A DNA stretch of 35,927 nt. Source: Anaerolineae bacterium. Lineage in GTDB: Bacteria; Chloroflexota; Anaerolineae; JAADDB01. The position numbers and the translations under genes were made by a program. The stretch covers positions 1-35,927 of the forward strand of contig WGAA01000230.1 of the NCBI GenBank assembly GCA_015489285.1, read 5' to 3'. A model generated the notes under the pieces. That model did no database searches and was not told the DNA's origin. It was given only the letters and a program-made list of their open reading frames with translations. The first letter of the stretch is position 1, and each line of letters opens with the position of its first letter. This document shows, piece by piece, positions 32,204-35,927 of the stretch.

Positions 32204-32386
32204 TTACACCGTCCGGCTCAACGTGCGCAGACAGCGAGTACACACCCGGATGCGCTGCTTACGACCGTTGCGATAAATGGTCACCTTCTGCACGTTCACG
32301 TTCCACCGTCGCTTGGTCGCGCGCATCGAGTGACTGCGATTATGGCCGAATTGAGGTCCCCGTCCGCATATGCTACACTTAGCCAT
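32204..32386 (-). CDS. rpmB: 50S ribosomal protein bL28
   Basis: Ribosomal large-subunit protein of 60 residues. MAKCSICGRGPQFGHNRSHS is the typical N-terminus. Two Cys pairs (CSIC and CTRC) indicate the zinc-binding form. RRWNVNVQKV and the C-terminal RIRVCTRCLRTL fit the family. The ATG at 32386 is fixed by the conserved start and by GGAGAAGG just upstream; a longer open frame is not real. It is divergent from asp23, as in Bacillus, where rpmB is divergent from yloU-yloV. Confidence 0.96.
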   Translation of the reverse strand: MAKCSICGRGPQFGHNRSHSMRATKRRWNVNVQKVTIYRNGRKQRIRVCTRCLRTLSRTV

Positions 32387-32524
32387 CCTTCTCCTCTCCC
32401 TGATAAAAGATGCCACCCGCAAGCGGGTCGTTCTCCACGTTGATCCGGAATTCGGTCCCGTACGCTGTCCGGCACCGTCTCCGGCACATTCGCAATTGGG
32501 GATATTACCTTACCCCTTCCCCCT

Positions 32525-32552
32525 TTGGCAAATTTGGAGAGGCGGTTGTAAA
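32525..32552 (+). promoter_or_regulatory. possible promoter of the asp23-fakA-degV-recG operon
   Basis: TTGGCA (32525-32530) and TGTAAA (32547-32552) are 16 bp apart, a somewhat short spacer. Transcription would begin near 32559, about 34 bases before the asp23 ATG. Confidence 0.35.
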
Positions 32553-32592
32553 TGACTAAGATTCCTGTGGAGACCCAGCGGAGGAGGTCCAT

Positions 32593-32961
32593 ATGAAGAC
32601 ACGAGAGGATACCGGGACGATACAAATATCCCCCGACGCGGTCGCGCATGTGGCGCGGGACGCGGCCCTCCAATCCTACGGCGTCGTAGGGTTGAGCCCG
32701 CGAAACGTGTGGGAACGCTTATGCGGGCTCCTGCGCGGGGACACATATCCCCAGGGCGTCCGTGTCCGCATCCGTGAAGGACAAATTACTGTCGATCTCT
32801 ACATTATCGTACAATACGGCACCCGTATTTCCGAGGTCGCTCAAGGGGTCATGAGCCAGGTAAAGTACGCCATCGAACAAACACTGGGCATACCGGTCGC
32901 AGCCATCAACGTCCACGTCAAGGGGCTCCGCATCAACCACGACCACCAGGAGGAGGAATAA
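32593..32961 (+). CDS. Asp23/Gls24 family protein (YloU-like)
   Basis: Small 122-residue protein of the Asp23/DUF322 family, associated with the cell envelope and alkaline stress in Firmicutes, and commonly encoded before the fatty acid kinase gene. The motif ISPDAVAHVARDAALQSYGVVGLSP (about 12-36), then VRVRIREGQITVDLYIIVQYGTRISEVAQ and VKYAIEQTLGIPVAAINVHVKGL, match the family throughout. There is no membrane segment. GGAGGAGG precedes the ATG. Its stop is 4 bases before the GTG of the next gene, so they are coupled. The molecular role is not established for this phylum. Confidence 0.92.
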   Translation: MKTREDTGTIQISPDAVAHVARDAALQSYGVVGLSPRNVWERLCGLLRGDTYPQGVRVRIREGQITVDLYIIVQYGTRISEVAQGVMSQVKYAIEQTLGIPVAAINVHVKGLRINHDHQEEE

Positions 32962-32965
32962 AGGC

Positions 32966-34693
32966 GTGAGTCAGGAGATCATTCACCGCATTCCAAACCG
33001 CTACCCTCCCGGTACACCCGTTGAACGCCTGGACGGACAGGACATCCGCGCGCTGTTCTACGCGGCCTACGCCTGGTTGGAACGCCATTACGAGACCGTC
33101 AACCGCATGAACGTCTTCCCCGTGCCCGACGGGGATACGGGGACGAACATGCTCCTCACCGTCAAGCGAGCGTGGGAGGAGATCGAGGATGACCCCGACG
33201 AACACGTGGGCCACATCGTCGGCAAAATAGCCCACGGGGCCCTGATGGGCGCGCGGGGGAACTCCGGCGTCATCCTCTCCCAGGTCTTCCGGGGCATGGC
33301 CCGACGTCTGGAACAGGAAGCCACCATCGGAAGTCAGGAGCTGGCCGAAAGTTTGCAGGAGGGGAGTAAAACCGCCTACCGGGGGGTAGGCAAACCGGTC
33401 GAGGGGACCATCCTTACCGTCGTGCGGGAAACGGCCGAAGCCGCGCTCGCGGCCGCCCGCCTGAAGAAGGACCTGCGCTTCCTCTTCGAGCACACCCTGC
33501 AAGTGGCCTTTCGCGCCCTGGAACGCACCCCGGAGCAGCTCCCCGTGCTGAAGAAAGCCGGCGTCGTCGACTCGGGGGCCCTGGGGTTCTGCTACCTCTG
33601 GGAGGGCATGACCCGGCACCTGCGCGGGGAGATCATCGAGCGCACCGAGGGAGAACTCCGGGAAGGGGAAGCCGACCTCAGCGAACTTCCCGACGAATGG
33701 GGCTATGACATCCAATTCCTCCTCTACGCGGACCACGTGAGCGAGGAACACGTGAGGGAACAACTGGAAGCCCTGGGCGGGGAAAGCATCGTCGTCGGCA
33801 AAATAGGGGACGTCATCAAGGTACACGTGCACGCGCCGGACCCGGGCCCCTTCCTCTCCTATGGGGCCTCCCTGGGGGAACTGGACGACATCGTGGTCGA
33901 GAACATGACCTTGCAGACCCTCCGGCGCAAGGGGAAATTCCGGCCGGCGGCAAGGATAGCCTCGACCGCGTCATCCATCTCCTCCATCGTCCCTGAAGAC
34001 CCACCCATCAACCTCCTCGCCGACGAAGAGCTACAAAACCGGGTGGCCGTTGTCGCCGTCTCCCCGGGCGAGGGCTTCCACCGCGTCTTTCAGAGTTTGG
34101 GGGTGGACCGAATCGTCAACGGGGGACAAACCATGAATCCCAGCACGGCGGACCTCCTGGAGGCCGTCGAAAACGTCCCCCAGGAGGAGGTCATCATCCT
34201 CCCCAACAACAAGAACGTCATCCTGGCGGCGGAACAGGCCGCGGCCATGAGCAAAAAGCGGGTTCACGTCATCCCCACACGAACCGTGCCCCAGGGAATT
34301 GCGGCCATGCTCGCCTTCGACCCCGAAGGGGACGCGGATCAAAACGTCGAGGCCATGAAAGGGGCCATGGAGAACGTGCGCACCGGGAGCGTCACCGTCG
34401 CGGTCAACGACGCGGAATTCGACCACATCCGCGTGCGTCGGGGGGATGTCATCGGACTGGCCGACGGAAAACTCATCACCAAGGGCAACCGTATTCCTGA
34501 AGTGGTCCTCGATCTCCTCAAACGCATGAAAGCCGAGGAATTCGAAATCATTACCCTGTACTACGGCGACGGTATCAAGGAAGAGGAAGCTCAGAACCTG
34601 GCTCAAGAGGTGCAAAACACCTTCCCGGAACAGGAGATCGAGGTCATTTACGGAGGACAACCCCATTATCCCTACATCATCTCCCTGGAATGA
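32966..34693 (+). CDS. fakA: DAK2-domain fatty acid kinase, FakA/YloV-like
   Basis: ATP-binding subunit that phosphorylates fatty acids held by a DegV/FakB partner, feeding exogenous fatty acids into phospholipid synthesis. The 575 residues show the N-terminal DhaL/DAK2 kinase domain (about 30-215) with MNVFPVPDGDTGTNM, the Mg-binding loop, and ARGNSGVILSQVFRGMA. A middle domain (about 235-315) holds an HVHAPDPG motif, and the C-terminal domain (about 350-575) has NGGQTMNPSTADLLEAV and EIEVIYGGQPHYPYI. The start is GTG at 32966, supported by AGGAGGAGG and by close spacing to asp23. The DegV gene next door supplies the likely partner. Confidence 0.92.
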   Translation: MSQEIIHRIPNRYPPGTPVERLDGQDIRALFYAAYAWLERHYETVNRMNVFPVPDGDTGTNMLLTVKRAWEEIEDDPDEHVGHIVGKIAHGALMGARGNSGVILSQVFRGMARRLEQEATIGSQELAESLQEGSKTAYRGVGKPVEGTILTVVRETAEAALAAARLKKDLRFLFEHTLQVAFRALERTPEQLPVLKKAGVVDSGALGFCYLWEGMTRHLRGEIIERTEGELREGEADLSELPDEWGYDIQFLLYADHVSEEHVREQLEALGGESIVVGKIGDVIKVHVHAPDPGPFLSYGASLGELDDIVVENMTLQTLRRKGKFRPAARIASTASSISSIVPEDPPINLLADEELQNRVAVVAVSPGEGFHRVFQSLGVDRIVNGGQTMNPSTADLLEAVENVPQEEVIILPNNKNVILAAEQAAAMSKKRVHVIPTRTVPQGIAAMLAFDPEGDADQNVEAMKGAMENVRTGSVTVAVNDAEFDHIRVRRGDVIGLADGKLITKGNRIPEVVLDLLKRMKAEEFEIITLYYGDGIKEEEAQNLAQEVQNTFPEQEIEVIYGGQPHYPYIISLE

Positions 34694-34726
34694 GGAACGG
34701 GGACAAATCATCAGCCGAGGCGTGCG

Positions 34727-35590
34727 ATGACCGCTCAATTTCACATTGTCACAGATAGTGCAGCCTACTTGCCGAAGAAATTCTTGCAGACGCATCCCAT
34801 CGACGTCATCCCCATGACCGTCGAACTGGAGGGGAAACGGTATCGGGAGGGGGTGGACATCAACCACGTGGAGTTCCTGCGCAAACTTCAACGGTCCAAG
34901 GAGCGGCCCAAGATCATTGCCCCCTCCGTGCGGGATTGGATTCGCCTGTACCAGAAGCTGGTACGCACGTATCCCTACATCCTCGTTCTCGTCCACTCTT
35001 CACGCCTGAGCGAGGCGTACGCCCACGCGCGGGCCGCGGTCAACGAAGTCTTCGGTCGGGCCCGCTTCTGGGTCGTGGACACGCAGACCATCGGCTTCGG
35101 CCAGGGGGTCCTCGTGCGACACGCGATGCAGGCCATCGAGGAGGGACTGGAACCGCCCGAGGTGGTACGGCGGGTGCGGGCGATGATCCCCCACATTTAC
35201 GCCCAGATCCTCATGGACCGTCTCGATTACCTGGAGGCCTACGGACGTGTGGGCCCGGCGCAAGCGCTCCTCGGCACCATGCTCAACATCAAGCCGATCC
35301 TGACCATGGAAGACGGCGAGCTCATCCCCGTGGAAAAGGTCCTGAAATGGGAGCAAGGGGTGGACAAGCTCTTCGACTTCGTCGTCGAATTCCTGAACAT
35401 CGAAGAGCTCGCGGTCATCCAGTACGGCATGGATGACCTCACGGCCGCCCTGTTAGAACGGCTGGAAACGACGTTCGAGGGGAAGGAATTTCCCATCCTT
35501 CCCTATAGCCCCACCCTCGCAGCCCATATCGGCCCCAAGGCATTGGGCGTCATGGTCTACGAGGGACTGGAAGCATATAAGGTCATCTGA
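34727..35590 (+). CDS. DegV-family fatty acid-binding protein (FakB-like)
   Basis: Probable fatty acid carrier for the kinase encoded just upstream. The 287 residues show the DegV pattern: FHIVTDSAAYLPKKF with the conserved TDS near the N-terminus, IDVIPMTVELEGKRYREGVDI, PSVRDWIRLYQKLV, LVHSSRLSEAYAHARAAVNE, the TQTIGFGQGVLVRHA stretch, LDYLEAYGRVGPAQALLGTMLNIKPIL and the C-terminal AAHIGPKALGVMVYEGL. There are no membrane segments. It lies 33 bases after fakA. Adjacent kinase and carrier genes make the functional assignment more credible than for scattered DegV paralogues. Confidence 0.93.
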   Translation: MTAQFHIVTDSAAYLPKKFLQTHPIDVIPMTVELEGKRYREGVDINHVEFLRKLQRSKERPKIIAPSVRDWIRLYQKLVRTYPYILVLVHSSRLSEAYAHARAAVNEVFGRARFWVVDTQTIGFGQGVLVRHAMQAIEEGLEPPEVVRRVRAMIPHIYAQILMDRLDYLEAYGRVGPAQALLGTMLNIKPILTMEDGELIPVEKVLKWEQGVDKLFDFVVEFLNIEELAVIQYGMDDLTAALLERLETTFEGKEFPILPYSPTLAAHIGPKALGVMVYEGLEAYKVI

Positions 35591-35597
35591 GGAGAAT

Positions 35598-35927
35598 ATG
35601 AGCACATCGGTCGATCCGTATGTCAAGCTGGTCAAGATCCTAAAACTGGAACAACAACAGGGGTATCAGGATCGGGCGGTCATCGGGGGCATGGCTCGGT
35701 TTGCCGCCGAATGGGAAAAGGAGGCCCAGGCCCTGGCGCGCAACAGCCAGCAGGCCGCGCTGGCCCGGGACATCACCGCGCTCCTCATCGGCTACACGGC
35801 CATCCCCGACGCGGAGACCCGCAAAGCCGTCATCGACGAAATCTTCAAACGCCTGCGGGATACCGTGCCCGAGGCCCTGGAACAGGCGGAAACCCGACGG
35901 CCCCGCGGGGGCAAGCCTTCCCCACCC
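35598..35927 (+). CDS. recG: ATP-dependent DNA helicase RecG, N-terminal part (cut by the window edge)
   Basis: Open for 110 codons to the window end with no stop. GAGGAGAAT precedes the ATG, 7 bases after the degV stop. The visible part has no helicase motifs yet. It shows KLVKILKLEQQQGYQDRAVIGGMARFA, which I recognise as the N-terminal extension found on RecG of Chloroflexota and some other deep lineages, followed by helical sequence and a basic Pro/Gly stretch. Gene order (rpmB, asp23, fakA, recG, as in Bacillus) supports the call. If confirmed, it restarts stalled replication forks and processes Holliday junctions. Confidence 0.75.
   Translation, partial: MSTSVDPYVKLVKILKLEQQQGYQDRAVIGGMARFAAEWEKEAQALARNSQQAALARDITALLIGYTAIPDAETRKAVIDEIFKRLRDTVPEALEQAETRRPRGGKPSPP

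Overview
The window is GC-rich bacterial chromosome, most likely from the Chloroflexota (Anaerolineae-like). The clues are a large secreted FG-GAP protein with Thr-Pro linkers and SdrD-B domains, a RecG start with the N-terminal extension I associate with this phylum, and the general gene content. This is inference from style and gene order; there is no rRNA or tRNA gene here to confirm it.

Layout. (1) 48-4628, minus strand: FG-GAP surface protein, an intergenic stretch of about 0.5 kb with no recognisable gene, a small hypothetical protein and a Sir2 deacylase. (2) 4715-6663, plus: RsmI rRNA methyltransferase and a phosphoglucose/phosphomannose isomerase. (3) 7257-16618, plus: a soluble NarL-type two-component pair, type III pantothenate kinase, then a respiratory and sulfur operon. 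That operon holds an octaheme OTR-family cytochrome, a heptaheme/EF-hand/cytochrome b fusion, a YeeE-type transporter, and a YeeE-rhodanese fusion, ending in a strong hairpin. An unknown membrane protein (16704-17645) follows. (4) 18114-18692: a DJ-1/PfpI protein, separated by an 18-bp perfect hairpin from (5) 18770-30641, minus: ten co-directional genes. They encode a lipoprotein with two BMP binding domains, a double ATPase, two permeases, a GntR/UTRA regulator, YgeY-like hydrolase, YgeW-like carbamoyltransferase, carbamate kinase, and a polar amino acid type permease and ATPase. A good promoter with an 11-bp palindrome sits upstream at 30853-30898. (6) 31022-35927: rlmN, rpmB (minus), then asp23-fakA-degV-recG (plus, recG cut by the window edge), an order also known from Bacillus.

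How the genes may work together. The ten-gene unit looks like uptake of a purine- or ureide-like compound, followed by hydrolysis, transfer of a carbamoyl group to phosphate, and ATP formation by carbamate kinase. The cytochrome operon looks like a quinone-linked extracytoplasmic redox chain for sulfur or nitrogen oxyanions with sulfur-compound transport.

The least explained structure is a pair of composite intergenic repeats at about 6689-7139 and 17672-17995. They lie in opposite orientation around the whole block from the two-component system to the membrane protein. Each holds two copies of a 33-bp module, a shared 16-bp end, and arrays of 7-bp units.
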